Of a stretch of DNA of 64,000 bases, positions 37,463-49,892 are shown in pieces. A program made the translations under genes and the position numbers. The stretch comes from Heterostelium multicystogenum (taxonomy: Eukaryota; Evosea; Eumycetozoa; Acytosteliales; Acytosteliaceae), in NCBI GenBank assembly GCA_003667245.1, contig RCNN01000083.1:1-64000 (forward strand). Reading direction: 5' to 3'. Below the pieces are notes generated by a model. It worked only from the letters and a program-made list of their open reading frames with translations. It was not told the origin of the DNA and ran no database searches. The stretch's first letter is position 1, and every line of letters begins with the position of its first letter.

Positions 37463-37630
37463 ATGGCAAGAGAAAATTCATGGGAGAGATTCAACTCAAA
37501 AGTTGCAAGATGGACTGAAACAGGAAAGAAAATTGTTTACTATACATGGATTCCCTTCATGTTGTTCCATGCTTATAAAGCAATGAAGCAACCCAGTGTC
37601 ATTGGATTGTTAACTGGTGTTTCTAAATAA
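37463..37630 (+). CDS. TOM7-like mitochondrial import receptor subunit (55 aa)
   Basis: A single exon of 55 residues. The C-terminal half matches the Tom7 pattern: a charged amphipathic start (ERFNSKVARWTETGKK), then the membrane segment IVYYTWIPFMLFHAYKAMKQ and PSVIGLLTGVSK. The W-I-P in the middle of the helix is the family hallmark (GWIPxxxxxG in other species; here TWIP). Tom7 is a small subunit of the outer-membrane TOM translocase. The family glycine after WIP is replaced, so the call rests on length, topology and WIP. Confidence 0.72.
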   Translation: MARENSWERFNSKVARWTETGKKIVYYTWIPFMLFHAYKAMKQPSVIGLLTGVSK

Positions 37631-37786
37631 ATTTAAACAAAAAATATAAAAATATACATTTACAATAGATCCGATCGGATTGTAGGATGAAGATAGATGT
37701 GATTATACACTGGTGGTGAATTGAACAATTCATTTATTTCAAGTAAGTATATAACAGGAGAATGTGGATTAATAACTAGCAGTTGT

Positions 37787-40311
37787 TTAGATATGTCTTG
37801 AAATGGTTTCATATGGTATGAGAGGTGATGTTTTATCGAGCTCAATAGCAATTTTGAAACATTCGGATGCTCTTTCTATATCACCTTTGGCTTTGAGTAC
37901 GATTCCAAGTTGGAACCATGCATAGTGTGAAGTTGGATCGTATGATCTGAGGATAGTTGTGAGGTTATTTTCTGCAAGAAGGACGTCGTCGCCAGCAGTG
38001 AAGTGGTTAACTGCAATACGAATTGCGCTGTTGGTATGTGATGGATCGATTGTCAATGCCTTGTGGTAGTTGGCCAAAGCATCCACACGCAGGTCTTGCA
38101 TTTCGAGCAAATAACCTTGTTGGTAGTATACATCTGGGTTGGCACCGCTGATACTGTCGGCTTGTGTCAAACAGGCGGCGGCATCTTCAAACATACGTTG
38201 CTGAATGAAGGCTTCTGCAATAGCAAGCCATAGTTGCACTCTGCGGTTGGTCTCGCGGTCAAGAGATTGGGATTGGTTGGTAGTGGCACGAACCTTGAGG
38301 ATCTCACGGGAGCCTGGTGAGTTGAGGGGGTCATCTCCCAGACCATCGGATGACATGATTTCAGAACGGTGAGACTTTTGGTCTGTAGTTGTACCAGAAC
38401 GAATGTCAAATGATACGATAGAGGAGGGACCGGATTGATGACGGTTTCTTGGAACCGATTCGGTCTCATCCCAGTCGTCGACTGAGGTAAGAGTGTGGTT
38501 GGCGAGGTGGGACATTGCAGATTTGTAGGTGATTAGTGCTTGAGATCCGTCGTCGAGGGCAATCTCAAGCTTTGCTTTGGTGAGGAGCAGCTCAATGTTG
38601 GTTGGAGAGAGGGTTAGTGCGTGCTTGCAAACACGATAGGCAAGCTCGTATGCCTTATTTGAGGAGAGAAGGAGGGAGAGAAGATTCCACGAAGATGGCT
38701 CGTCTGGGTTGATAGCCAATGACTCCTGGATGTACTTCAAGCCGAGTGAGACTTCACGAATATAAGCATAGACAAGTGCAAGATGATAAGAGATCTTGTA
38801 GTTGGATGGATCGAATCTGTATGCAAGTATCAAGTTATCTTTGGAGAGAATTTGGTTGCTCTGTTTCTCGTGAGATGATTTGCACTCCAAAGCCTTTCTT
38901 TCATAGGCAACACCAATGAGCAAATAGGCATTGGCCAACTGCACATTGTCACCAACAACTGAGTCCAAGAGTCCAATTGCCTGCTTGGCCAAGACTATAC
39001 CCTTTGAAAATTGATTCAACTGGTTGATGCAAATCTTGGAACCGAGCAAAATCAAGTCAATGTTGTTTGGGGTCAAGGCGAGACACTCTTCAATGATAAA
39101 CAATGCTCGCTTGTACTTTCCAGAGCAGTAGAGCGACAAAGCCAGTTGTGTCCATCTGTGAACCTCTGTGAATTTCGAAGTTAAAGATCTCTCGTAGTTC
39201 TCGACAATTGGGTAGTATTGTGCTTTTCTGCAGTATCCTTGACAGATATCATCGTAGACCAACATGTCCTGCTCGGTGATAACTGCTTGTGGGTTTTGTT
39301 GTAGTTGTGCATGTTGAAGATACTCGACCTGCAAAAGCGTCAGGAGCGACTCCTCTACTTGGTCAGCAGGGATGAAAAAGTATCCTGGTCTGACCTGCTG
39401 CTCTCCAGCTGCATCGAGCACTGGAATGTATGCGCGGTCCGTAGTGTTACGAAGCAACATCTCGCCCAGAGTCAAAAGGGCGTATCTATAGCTGCCTGGA
39501 CTCATTATGATCTGACTGGACAAACAGTTTCTCAAAATCTTCACAGACTCGCCAATGTTTCCGAAATAACGGTGAATCTTTGCTGAGTTTATGAAAGCAT
39601 CGATCACAATTGGTCGGGTGTGTGAATCGATCGCACGGAATGTCTTGAAGAAACGATATGCAATGTCGATCGCATTCTCGTAGGATTGGAGAGCAAGCTC
39701 ACCATGACCCTGGCTCTCCTGGCACTTACCCTTGATGAGGAATGCCTGTAGCAATATATGAATCTTTCTATAATTTAATATCATCTCATTGTTTGGATTT
39801 GAATATGGGTTTATCAGCTTAGATAGATCCTCCGATGCTTTCTTTATATCATGTCTATTATAATCAACAACACCAAGATATGCAATTACTTCCTGAAATA
39901 ACCAAGGAAATAGCAAGTAAGTACAGCTAGCTTCCAACTAACTAACTCACTATCTAACAAAGTATACTTACTTGATCGTCTGGTTTCAATATGATAGCTC
40001 TATCAAGCATGATTTGAGCATCATGATAGTTCTCATCTGCAATGTATCTCTCTGCATTTACAAGACATTCTAAAATCTCATTATTTCTTATTGTAAATAG
40101 AGTTAATATTATCAGTCATTTACATAACAATACATTAGATAGAGTGTATAAACTCTAACCATGGCTATTTCTATACATACGATGATGTAACCTTTGAATA
40201 CTTCTTTAACAAAGATAATAAAGAGGCGAAATCCTTGTCTGATCTTGCCTTTTCAATGTCAGATTCTATAGCAATTAACTTCTTATTACGAATGGATGCT
40301 GTTGTAGACAT
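37787..40311 (-). CDS. TTC7-like TPR scaffold of the PI4KA complex
   Basis: Three exons: 40311-40181 (MSTTASIRNKKLIAIESDIE), 40086-39972 (NNEILECLVNAERYIADE) and 39892-37787, about 780 residues with no breaks. Tandem TPRs run through the protein. Diagnostic TTC7 segments are WTQLALSLYCSGKYKRALFI, ECLALTPNNIDLILLGSKIC, YKISYHLALVYAYIREVSLG and the C-terminal CFKIAIELDKTSPLIPYETI, which aligns with the human TTC7 terminus. TTC7 with FAM126 and EFR3 holds phosphatidylinositol 4-kinase IIIalpha at the plasma membrane to make PI4P. A Ser/Thr-rich disordered insert lies at about 38290-38450. Confidence 0.9.
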
Positions 40312-40375
40312 CTTTATCTACAATCTAATCTTATCAACTTGTAATATATATATTATATTAAATTGTAAATATATA

Positions 40376-40528
40376 TTAAAAGAAGGTAATCAAATCAAAC
40401 TTTGGCAACTTATTCTTCAAAGCAAAATCTAAAATCCTTGTAAAAACTGATTTTGCCGACTCGACATAGGCATGGTCGTAGTCCAGACACTTCAAACATG
40501 ATAAATTGCAATTATAAATAATAGCACA
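40376..40528 (-). other. Orphan coding-like fragment with CX3CX2C motif
   Basis: In the spacer between TTC7 and METTL9, a minus-strand frame of about 50 residues without a start codon reads DCAIIYNCNLSCLKCLDYDH and continues with YVESAKSVFTRILDFALKNK before a TAA at 40376-40378. The CNLSCLKC spacing equals the Fe-S motif of radical SAM enzymes, and the composition is protein-like in a very AT-rich spacer. No neighbouring exon was found. It may be an unrecognised last exon, a remnant, or chance. Confidence 0.3.
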
Positions 40529-40622
40529 GTCATTTATATTATATTATATTAGATTATGGTAATTTATATTTTATATTATAATCTATATTTATATTTGGTT
40601 TGTTTGTTTGTTAATCAATCAA

Positions 40623-42054
40623 TCAATTACTTGATGGTGTTTCAATTGTAATTGTATTACTGCTACTGCTTCTGCTGGTGTTGTTATTGTTTTCAGCTAC
40701 TGATAATACAAAGAGAGTATCAACTAAAACATAGTTGTCGTAATATTTATCACCTTCGGAGATGTATGGAGCCTTTGTAAAAGATTCAACTTTAAATCCA
40801 ATTGGTTCCAAAACATTGGATATCATTGAACTTATATACTCCTCAATGGAATGGTTATTTATCTGTTGGTGAAAGAGATGTTGTAGGTTAGAATGGTTAC
40901 AATTTAAATACTTCGTACATTGGTTAATAATTATTATTTACATTTAATCTTTCAAATGGTTGATTATCATTGCCACCAAACTCTACGTATGGTTTGAATG
41001 GGTAGACCACTGCTAACAACAATCGGCCACCTGGCTTTATAAACATCTTCATTTGATTGAGAAGTGAAATCGGTCTTTCACATCGATCTAAAACATTTAA
41101 GCATGATACAACATCGAAGCTATGTCTTCTATCTGCTAATTCTTCACAACTTTCTAAATCTGTACAATATATGGCTCTGCATCACGCATGCGGGGAAGCA
41201 TTAATATATTCATTCTCAACTGTTTTGCCTTATGGAGATGATATTTACCTTATTCCTTTCTTCTTTAAACTGTATATCATTCCACTTGATGCTTCTGTAG
41301 CAATCACCTCTTTAAACAATGGTTGAAGTTGAAGTGTAGTTGTTCCACATCCAGATCCAACATCCAACAAACTAGAATATCTAACCAATGATTTAATACC
41401 ACTACCATCATTGTTGTTATTGTCATTGTTATTACTGCTGCTGCTACTACTACTACTGGTATCTTGGCTTATTAAATTGGCAGTTGGTAGATTGAATAGT
41501 AATCTATATTGATCAGTTGACAGGATAAACATGTTACCCATTCCTATATAGCCCATGGAGTCGGTCTTTGTGTAGTACCACATCATAAGCCAATTCAATC
41601 CACTTGTAACTGCATTCCAACGTGGAGTCTTCACGATGAACTGGCAAGTCTCTTGGTCAAATGAAGTCTGCACGAACTTTGAGACATGATCCAACTTGAA
41701 GTTCTCTGGGTGCTTAATTTGATAGTATTTCGAGTACTCTCGTTTCAGCTTATTAAAGAGCGCAGGCGAACTTGTGCGATTGTCCTCCTTCATCAGCTCG
41801 ATTGCCAGATTTCTCAACGATCTCATCTTTTCCAAAAACAAAACAACCTTCTCAGTAAAACACGATATCCTATTCCTATGACTACTTTCACTATAGCTAC
41901 AGAGCGAGATGCTACTTTTGTTGTTGTTGTTGTCGCCTAGGCTATCACTACTTCTACTAATACTGCTAGTATTATTACTATTATTATAAGTATATATAAA
42001 GTTTGCGAAAACAATACAGAGTATAATTGATAAAAATAAAAATAATTTATTCAT
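40623..42054 (-). CDS. METTL9-like protein-histidine N-methyltransferase
   Basis: Exons 42054-41249, 41176-40942 and 40862-40623, about 425 residues, no breaks. The N terminus (MNKLFLFLSIILCIVFANFI) is a signal or membrane anchor, followed by an Asn/Ser-rich linker. The METTL9 (DREV) domain follows: MGNMFILSTDQYRLLFNL, SAM-binding SLLDVGSGCGTTTLQLQPL, VIATEASSGMIYSLKKKGI, FDVVSCLNVLDRCERPISLL, GGRLLLAVVYPFKPYVEFGG, and YISEGDKYYDNYVLVDTLFV near the end. In animals METTL9 makes N-pros-methylhistidine in xHxH motifs, mainly on endomembrane proteins, which fits the N-terminal anchor. An Asn/Ser tract interrupts the domain at about 41405-41460. Confidence 0.9.
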
Positions 42055-42473
42055 TCTTCTGTCTGACTGGACTGATTTCTTAAACAAAAAAACACACAAA
42101 TCAAAATGAATTAGATTCGCGTCGATATGTATCTGTGTGTTTTGATTTGAACTTTTGAAAACATAATTGAGGTGGGCACCAGTGCAGTGGTGCGGAGTGC
42201 AGTGGTGAAGTGTTGGTTTCAAAGATACTTATGAAGATATATCATGTCTTGTCTCCAACTCAGGATTCTATCATTAAATCAATCTGAGGATGAGCCCCCA
42301 CAAATAAGTTGTTTTTTTGAAAAAACGAATTAATTAATTGATTGATTGGAGATTCATTTGGTTGATTACTTTTTAAGGTCAGTTTTTTTTTTTCAGTTTG
42401 ATTGTTTGCTTTGATTGATTGATTACATATTTGTAATTGATTAACTACAAACAAAGGATCATCAACAAAGAAG

Positions 42474-44559
42474 ATGTTTCTAAACTATTTATGTAGGAAT
42501 GGAGGTGTTACTACATCTGTAACCAGATCTATATTATCGAAACAACATGGTTCAACTTCACTTTTGTTGAACCATGTTAACAGTCAGAGCAATGCCAATA
42601 GCAATAGCTTCTCAACAAATACCAGTATCCCAGATATCAATCACAAAAGTAGAAAACCTAAATTCTCAGTTACAAGACCAACCTATGGAGAGCAAAGAGC
42701 AATGTCAATCGATTCCATCAGATTCTCAACGATCGACTTTAAATCACTGATTAACCAGAACAAGTTCATTGACTATATGATTGGATTCTGCACGACCAAC
42801 GACAAAACAACCCTCAATGAACTGTAAGTCTCATAGGCATGCCATACTTTCTTGCTGCTTGCTTGCCTGATTTGATTTGATTTGATTGGATTGCATTACT
42901 TATTTACTTCCTTCTCAAATCACGTTTAAAAGCATCGACTACTTCTTAAAATCACATACCAAGCTGAAGGCCTCAATAGAGCTCTTCGAGGCATTGCAGA
43001 TCAATGGCTACCTGAAAGAAAATATATTTTTGGTCAACAGATTCATGGAGTTCTTTAGAAGAATTGCAATCATTGGGGATAAGTTGGGAGAGAACGGACA
43101 ATCAGAGTCTGAGATCGCCGTTGAGATGCTGATGTCAGTGTGGAAGCGACTCGACACAGGCTCTACAAGACTCGACCCAACATCAAGTCGTACAACATCC
43201 TGCTCGACTACAACCTCGAAACCAACAATCTCAAAGACGCAGGCCGTGTCATCGGCACACTGATATCAAGTGGACTAACCTTTTCCAACAATACTCTCGA
43301 CTTGATGATGAAATTCCACTTTGAAAAGAAAGAACAATTCGCCGCTATGAACATCTTCAAGAAGATAAACCCAGAGTATCTCGCCAACTACGCCTGGGTG
43401 TTGAAGAACCTTGTGACATGCTGTCTCGAACTTAAGCAGACCGACATTCTGCTCAACTATCTTGACCAGTACATTCCACGCATCCCCAAGTTCTTGGGAA
43501 GCGACGAAATGGTCCAGGTCTACGCTTTACTTCACCAGCGCAATGATACCGAGCGACTTGCAAAGTACGAGAAGTTTCTCTCCGACACAAACGCCTACAA
43601 CAAGTTGATGCACTTCTACATGAAGCTAGGCCAAATTGAGAAAGTGTCGCAGCTGTATGCACAGATGCAGGAGATCAACATCCGACCAAACGACATCACC
43701 TTTGCCATGTTTATCACTTTCTACTCCAAGTCCAACTTCAAGCAGCCGCCAGCAGCTGGGTCGATAGCTACTACGATTATTCGCAAGGCCACTACAATAA
43801 CATCATGCTGCTCACCATCATGGAGCACTTCAGAAAGGTGGTCTTCTACAATGGAATGGTCAAGGCAGCGCGATTGCTCTGTGACAGCGAATCAATCCAC
43901 GATATCACCAATGTCATCATCTATCTCGCCAAGATCGATGGCTATGTAAACTTAAACACAATCGACATTGAGCCGCTCCTCCAAGAGGAAAAAAGAGCGC
44001 GAACAAGCAGAAGCCGAAAGACCCAAGAAAAAGTCAAAGAAGTCACAAAAGTTCATGCTGCTGTGTCCTCCTTCTCGTGAGGTGATTTGGAAGGTGCTCA
44101 ACGAGAAAAAGTACGAGATCGTCAAAGGAAAGGTTCTGGGACAGCTCATCCAACATTACCTTTTTGACAACGACTACAAGACCGCAATGCAATTGAATAG
44201 ACAGCGTCTGGAGGAGTGCAAAATGGAGCCAAACATTTTTATTAACATCGTTCTGGGCTTACCACAAGACCTACAACCAAGACGACTTGGCCGACTACTG
44301 GCTGCAGCAAGCCAAGCGAAGAAATCTTGACATCGACGAGAACCAAACTAGAGGAGCCATCGATTACTATAAGAACTACAACGTCGCAGAGAAGACCTCG
44401 GCCATCGAGAAATTCAACAAAGCATTCGAACTCAAAGTAGAATACACAGAAGAAGAACTCGCGCAACACAAGATCTATTTACTCAAACTATACAAAGACA
44501 AAGAGGAGCTTAAGATGGCTCGTCAACAACAAATGCAAGAAATGGAAGACAACGATTAA
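42474..44559 (+). CDS. Pentatricopeptide-repeat-like mitochondrial protein (frames interrupted)
   Basis: The N terminus MFLNYLCRNGGVTTSVTRSI is basic and hydroxylated like a mitochondrial presequence. Helical repeats of PPR type follow, e.g. NIKSYNILLDYNLETNNLKD, NAYNKLMHFYMKLGQIEKVS and QLYAQMQEINIRPNDITFAM, about 640 residues. The tail is Lys/Glu-rich coiled coil (KEELKMARQQQMQEMEDND). The intron is at 42824-42932. Shifts near 43165, 43745, 43985 and 44255 displace the frame. PPR proteins bind organellar RNA for processing or translation; the target here cannot be read. The coding part is unusually GC-rich compared with its flanks. Confidence 0.75.
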
Positions 44560-45150
44560 CTTGTTCAATTCCAATAAACTAACGCTGCTATTATGTGTGT
44601 GCTGTTTAGTTCGGAAATTGATAAAATCATTGGTAAAATCATTAATTTTATCAATGATTTGCTTATTTTATTTTATTGTTTTATAAACAACGCTTTGCTT
44701 TAAAATCTATTTTTATTCTGTAACTTGAATTAGGGGTATTTGTTGTTATTTTCAGACTTCATTACCTAACCCCCCCTCACCCACCTCCGATTCCTACATC
44801 ATTCACAACCAACGAACCAACCTCATAACAACATTCATTCATTCACACATCATTCATTCATTACTAATTGTAATAGTAATAGTCATTATATATATAAATA
44901 TAGATAAATATAGATATAGGTATATTCATTTATCATATTTATTAGTCATTAGTTAATTTCATTCAATAGTTATATGTTTTAGATAGATAGGACTAGTGTA
45001 GTGTTGTGTCGATATTAAAGTTGATTGATATCTATTTTTGATGGTTGAATCGTCAACAAATGCCCTGAATGATTTAAGTTATCTCTGTTTCAGTTCGATC
45101 TAAAATATTTATTTATCTTTGTTGAACAATCTACAGTTTACTCAGATAAA
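44560..45150. other. Intergenic spacer, 5' flank of the CorA gene
   Basis: No gene. A C-rich block at about 44766-44793 (AACCCCCCCTCACCCACCTCC-like) is a possible G-box-type element upstream of the transporter gene. ATTC repeats and TATATAAATA lie between it and the start codon. Confidence 0.45.
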
Positions 45151-46703
45151 ATGGAGCTACAACCATTGAATGTGTCTTCTTCGACTACAACATTATCGAC
45201 TTCTTCAGGGTCATCATGTACATCTCCATCGACCAATAAAAATGACAGCATCACTCTAGATAATGACAATAATGCTAACAATATAACTTTAGACAATAAT
45301 ATCAATAATAACAATATTGATAGTTGTACTGCTACTCCTGCTGACACAACTACGACAATCGCTTCAAACAATGATTCTCCAAACCAACAATCACAATCAC
45401 CTCCCATCAAGACCAATGATAATGTTTTATTAAATGATTGTTCTATCGCACACACTTTGATACCGACTGGAAGCGACACAATTCAAAGAACCATCGAGAA
45501 AGATATTATGCTATCACTTGGCAAACATATAGTTTTGACCTCTTCAGCCTCCAATCCAACCCAAAAGTCATTCTCTGAGATTATTGGTACGTAACTATGA
45601 AAGATCAACTATTACATCTCTGACTAATAATCGCCAACATGATGCAATAGATTTCATTAGAACAAAGAAAGATTGTCAAGATAGCAATAATAACAATATA
45701 CACTATTGGATTGAATTACAATCTTTATCAGATGCGGAAATCACTGAGATTTGCCAAGTACTTGGTGTTCATAATCTTACCATCAGCGATATACAAGGAA
45801 TAGGTAAATTACCATATTACTATTCTATTTGTCGTAGAATAATTTGGTCGAATATTAATATCGATTACCGCCTTAATAGAAACAAGAGAGAAGTGTGAAT
45901 TCTTTTCAAATCATTTGTTTGTTGTAGTCAATGAAATTCACTACGAGGATGGCTCAAATAACTTGGTATCTGGAAGCCTTAATTTATTGCTGTTCAAGAA
46001 CATAATAGTCACTTTCCATCATAAACCACTAATTAGTACCTCACAGGTGATGAGAATGATCAAGTATTCACCAACTGGAATGCTGCCATCAGCTGCTTGG
46101 ATCATATATGCATATCTAGACTGTATTGCAGATATTTACATTGATTTGGTCGACAAGTTGATGCTGGAGGTGCAGTCTCTTGATGAACTACTTCTAGTTC
46201 TCAGTGGATTGAAGCAGAACGAACTATTCACCCGTATTGGTATGGCAGGACGTCGTGTCATCTCGTTACACAGTGGAATTTTTGGCAAGAGTGAAATCAT
46301 ATCGGGATTGTTGCGAGATGAGAAGTTGATTCCAGGAAATATGTTTCGTTACTTGAGAAACGTGCAGGACCACGTCTATCGAATGCTTCAAAAGCTCACC
46401 TTATCTCAGAGACTACTCGCCAACATCAACAACATCTATATGGCAAGAATGTCACTGGAGGTATCAGAATCATCTAATCTTGTTAATAGAAGTATGCGTA
46501 AATTCACAGCAGTCAGTATCATTTTCATCCCACTCTCTTTGTTAACCGGTATTTTTGGAATGAATGTCAGACTTCCAGCTATGGTAGGATTGTATCCAGG
46601 TGGTGATGACTACTACTTCTTCATTGGGCTAATGATAACAATGTTTCTTATGGGTTGTGGATCAAGCCATATTCTTCAGAAGGAGTGGATGGATATAGAT
46701 TGA
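45151..46703 (+). CDS. CorA/Alr1-type Mg2+ transporter
   Basis: Three exons (introns 45587-45650 and 45804-45879) in one clean frame. A Ser/Asn/Thr-rich cytosolic tail of about 100 residues comes first. The CorA core has LTISDIQGIETREKCEFFSN, HLFVVVNEIHYED, LFKNIIVTFHHKP and the long stalk helices. TM1 contains SIIFIPLSLLTGIFGMNV with the obligatory GMN at the pore mouth, and TM2 is YFFIGLMITMFLMG. The extracellular loop is LPAMVGLYPGGDDY. CorA/Alr1/Mrs2 proteins form pentameric divalent-cation channels. The lack of a clear mitochondrial presequence suggests the plasma or vacuolar membrane. Confidence 0.9.
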
Positions 46704-46982
46704 CAGATATTTCAAGAGTGATATGCAAACAAACGAGACTAGATCAGTCACACCCCATCTTACAACAACGAATGAAATAAGTTTCAAATAAACATCGATT
46801 GACATTAAGTTCGAATTTGGTCAAACATCAGATGCTAAATTTGACATCGGAGTGCAAATTTTGAACAAACCACAAATTGTTTTTAACTTTAAAAAACTTA
46901 TTTAATATTATATTATATCTGACTTTAGTTTTCATATCTGTTTTATATCGAAAGGATAAAAAGCAACAAGTAATATTATAAA

Positions 46983-47779
46983 ATGCGCGATGTTAATGAT
47001 ATACATACTAGTTTAACCTTTGTTGAACTTACTACTGTTCATTATAGTGCAGAAGATCCATATGGTTTGTGGAATGCATATATTACTTTGACACCATTGA
47101 TCATCGCCGTCGGTGCAATCACTTTGTTTGTATTCAGACGTGATCTTAGAACTGCTGCTGTATTCGGTGGACTCGTATTAAGTGAATCAATTAACTATGT
47201 ATTAAAGAAATCCATCAAAGAACATAGACCTGCTTTTTTCAGTATGTTAATTATAATGTTCAGTTACTATTGATCTATTCACTTACTAACATTAATGGAA
47301 TGATTTAAAGAGGAACTAAGAAAACAAAGCTATGGAATGCCATCTAGTCATTCACAATTTATGTTCTTTTTTGCCACACTTATGGCATTGTTCTTGCTTA
47401 GAAAGCGTATTAAAATCAACAGTAACATTAGAAATGTAATCATTGTATTCCTCTATTTCCTAGCAATATTGGTCGCATACTCAAGGTAATACTCTCTCAA
47501 GATTTAACATCAAAACCAATATCCAACACTAACTTTTGTTTTATTAGATATCACCTTTACTATCATACAGCTAAACAGGTGTTCTTTGGAAGTTTGGTTG
47601 GATTAATTTTAGCTCCAATCTATTTCTGTGTTGTAGAGTTTATTTTTGTACCTCACATCTTCCCTGTTCTCATCAACTCAAGCATTGGAAGTTACTTTTA
47701 TTTGAGAGACTCCTCTAAAATTGACAACATTATGGAGTTTGAATACAAACAATGTGATGAGAGAATTAAAGAAGAATAA
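46983..47779 (+). CDS. Dolichyldiphosphatase (PAP2 family, DOLPP1/CAX4-like)
   Basis: Exons 46983-47241, 47311-47485 and 47548-47779, about 221 residues, no breaks. All three PAP2 motifs are present: KKSIKEHRP, GMPSSHSQFMFFF, and SRYHLYYHTAKQVFFGSLVG with the catalytic His. Four or more TM segments surround them, e.g. LTPLIIAVGAITLFVF. Known members hydrolyse dolichyl pyrophosphate on the ER lumenal side to recycle the carrier of N-glycosylation; the PSSHSQF version and the size match that subgroup rather than lipid phosphate phosphatases. Confidence 0.9.
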
Positions 47780-48113
47780 AAAGATATAATAAATAAATTA
47801 GTTACTAATTAAACAACGGAAAGAATACAATATGTGCAATAAGGGTAAGGCGTCTCATGATGTTTGAACATAAGTAGTTTATTATCAAGACAATATCTAC
47901 TTATCAATAGATTTATGTTAGGGTTGTGGAAGGTATTTAAAATATACATCGATTATATATTTCAAAACAATGGCTGGTTTGGTGTGGTCTGGTTGTTCTT
48001 CTATTGATTTGAATGTTTGGGTATTGATGGATAAGGTTTGGATTATAGGGAATCTTTACATGACATTGGTTGTGTAGTGATGATGATGATTAGGTGATTA
48101 TTTTATCTGGCGT
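47780..48113. other. Convergent 3' spacer
   Basis: About 330 bp between the stops of dolichyldiphosphatase and CNOT2. AT-rich, with AATAAA-like signals near 47788; nothing else seen. Confidence 0.5.
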
Positions 48114-49892
48114 TTAATTATCTTTCAGTAACATAACCAAACACTCTCTGGTTTCTAGAACGTCATGTGGCAAGACGAAATTATCTCTCCTTACGGTCTC
48201 CCATATTGTTACATCAAAGAAGATGAACGATCCAATTTCATATGCTGGAGTTACGTTGGATTCAGTGTTGGGTGCTTTAGTCAACCATATTTTGCCTTCC
48301 TTGTGATATCGCCACTCACGATCGTACAATTCCAATGCTGCGTGTATCTGTAGTACATCCTTTGGCATCGAGTAAAAGATATAAAAACAGTGTCTCGTAT
48401 GTGTATAGACTCATTTTGTACGCGGGTGATTCGAGTCCTGGTGTTGAGTAGCATGCTGGTAGGTAGTACTCTGGTTTTCTCTGAATAGATGTGTCATACC
48501 AAGGTGATCCAAATTGTGTACTCAAATCTCTACAAGAATTCGTTAAAGTGCAATCAGTATACTCATCAACAACTGTGCTTAAACAATTATAATTACCCAG
48601 GAGAATTAAGATTAAGACCTAAACATGTCAAATCTATACCGATTGTAAGAGTACTAACATCTACATCCTGTGTTTTTAATAATGTTTAATAAACCTAACA
48701 AACCATACTTGTGATTTGGCTGAGAAAGTTTATCAATGTTAGTTGTTATTTTAGCTTTACTGTCAGCTTGTTATGTTTGATGGCTTACATCTTTTAGCAG
48801 CTTATCATCCTGTTTTTGTGAGGCTCTTTGTAATGGCTGTTGATTTTGTTGTTGTTGCTGTTGTTTAGCTTGTTGGTATGGTGTATATAAGTCTTGTTCA
48901 TCCTGTTGCTGTTGCTGTTGTTGTTGTTGCTGTTGTTGTTGTTGTTGCTGTTGTTGCTGCTGCATTTGTAATTGTTGCTGTTGTGTCATCTTTGGCATTT
49001 TACCTGAACCTCCAAGTGCAGGGAAATCACTTAGATTATCATATAAATCCTCTAGCTTTTGTTGTGGATTTGGTTGCATGCCACCAACAGCAACACCTTT
49101 TTGCTGCTGTATCACTTGTGATGCGAATGTTTGTGGATATGGTGGCTGTTGAAGTCCAGCTGGTCTTTGTAGCGAGTTCAAATGTGATGACATTGAGTTC
49201 ATTTGTTGTTGATTTGATGGTTGTTGCTGATTTGATTGTTGATTATTTACACCGTTGAGTCCTCCTGCCAAACGACTATTTTGCTGCTGTTGTTGGGGAG
49301 TGACACTTCTGCCTCCTACTTGTTGCTGCTGCTGCTGTTGTTGTTGTTGTTGTTGCGATGTTAGTATATTGCCTACAGACGATCTGAGTTGTTGAGGTAG
49401 CATGCCATTGCCACCACCAACAACGCTTCCCGAACCAACACCTCCTCCAACCACTGATTGTGGTGGTTGTTGACCTACTAAATTCATATTAGACATTGCG
49501 TTCATCATCGAGGCCATGTTCATCTGTGGTGGTCCTCCCATCGATGAAAGTGAAGGTGGAGGACCAATATTTGGATTTGGCATTCCCATGCCAACCATTG
49601 ATCCATCGTACCGGGAGGACGTGTCATATCTCTTGGCGGTACGCCAGTACCAGATACATTACTTGGGAATCTACTCATGGGTGGCTGTGAACCTGGTGGT
49701 GGAACCATTACACCTGGAGGTGGAACCATTACACCTCTAGGATTCATCATATCGTGTGCACCTATGTTTATGTAGTAGATTGATCATCATTCAATTAGCA
49801 ATCAACCATCACCATCATTTTCATCATCAACAATCGATACTCGACATACCATTACGAACATTCATATTTACATTAGAATATGGAGTAGACAT
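48114..49892 (-). CDS. CNOT2-like subunit of the CCR4-NOT complex
   Basis: Start MSTPYSNVNMNVRN at 49892, an intron near 49765-49849, and a body rich in Pro, Met, Gln and Asn with long polyQ tracts (48902-48966, 49323-49355). The motif LYDNLSDFPALGG is followed after an intron by LTIGIDLTCLGLNLNSPGNY, FGSPWYDTSIQRKPEYYLPA and the C-terminal NOT box (LQIHAALELYDREWRYHKEG, WLTKAP, YEIGSFIFFDVTIWETVRRD). The NOT box docks CNOT2 to CNOT3 and CNOT1 in the cytosolic deadenylase that shortens poly(A) tails. Shifts occur near 49600, 48680 and 48375. Termination follows CLVMLLKDN. Confidence 0.88.
48902..48966 (-). repeat. CAG/CAA microsatellite encoding polyglutamine
   Basis: About 20 mixed CAG/CAA glutamine codons read on the minus strand in the CNOT2-like gene, interrupted rather than pure. 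Common in dictyostelid coding sequence. Confidence 0.9.
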
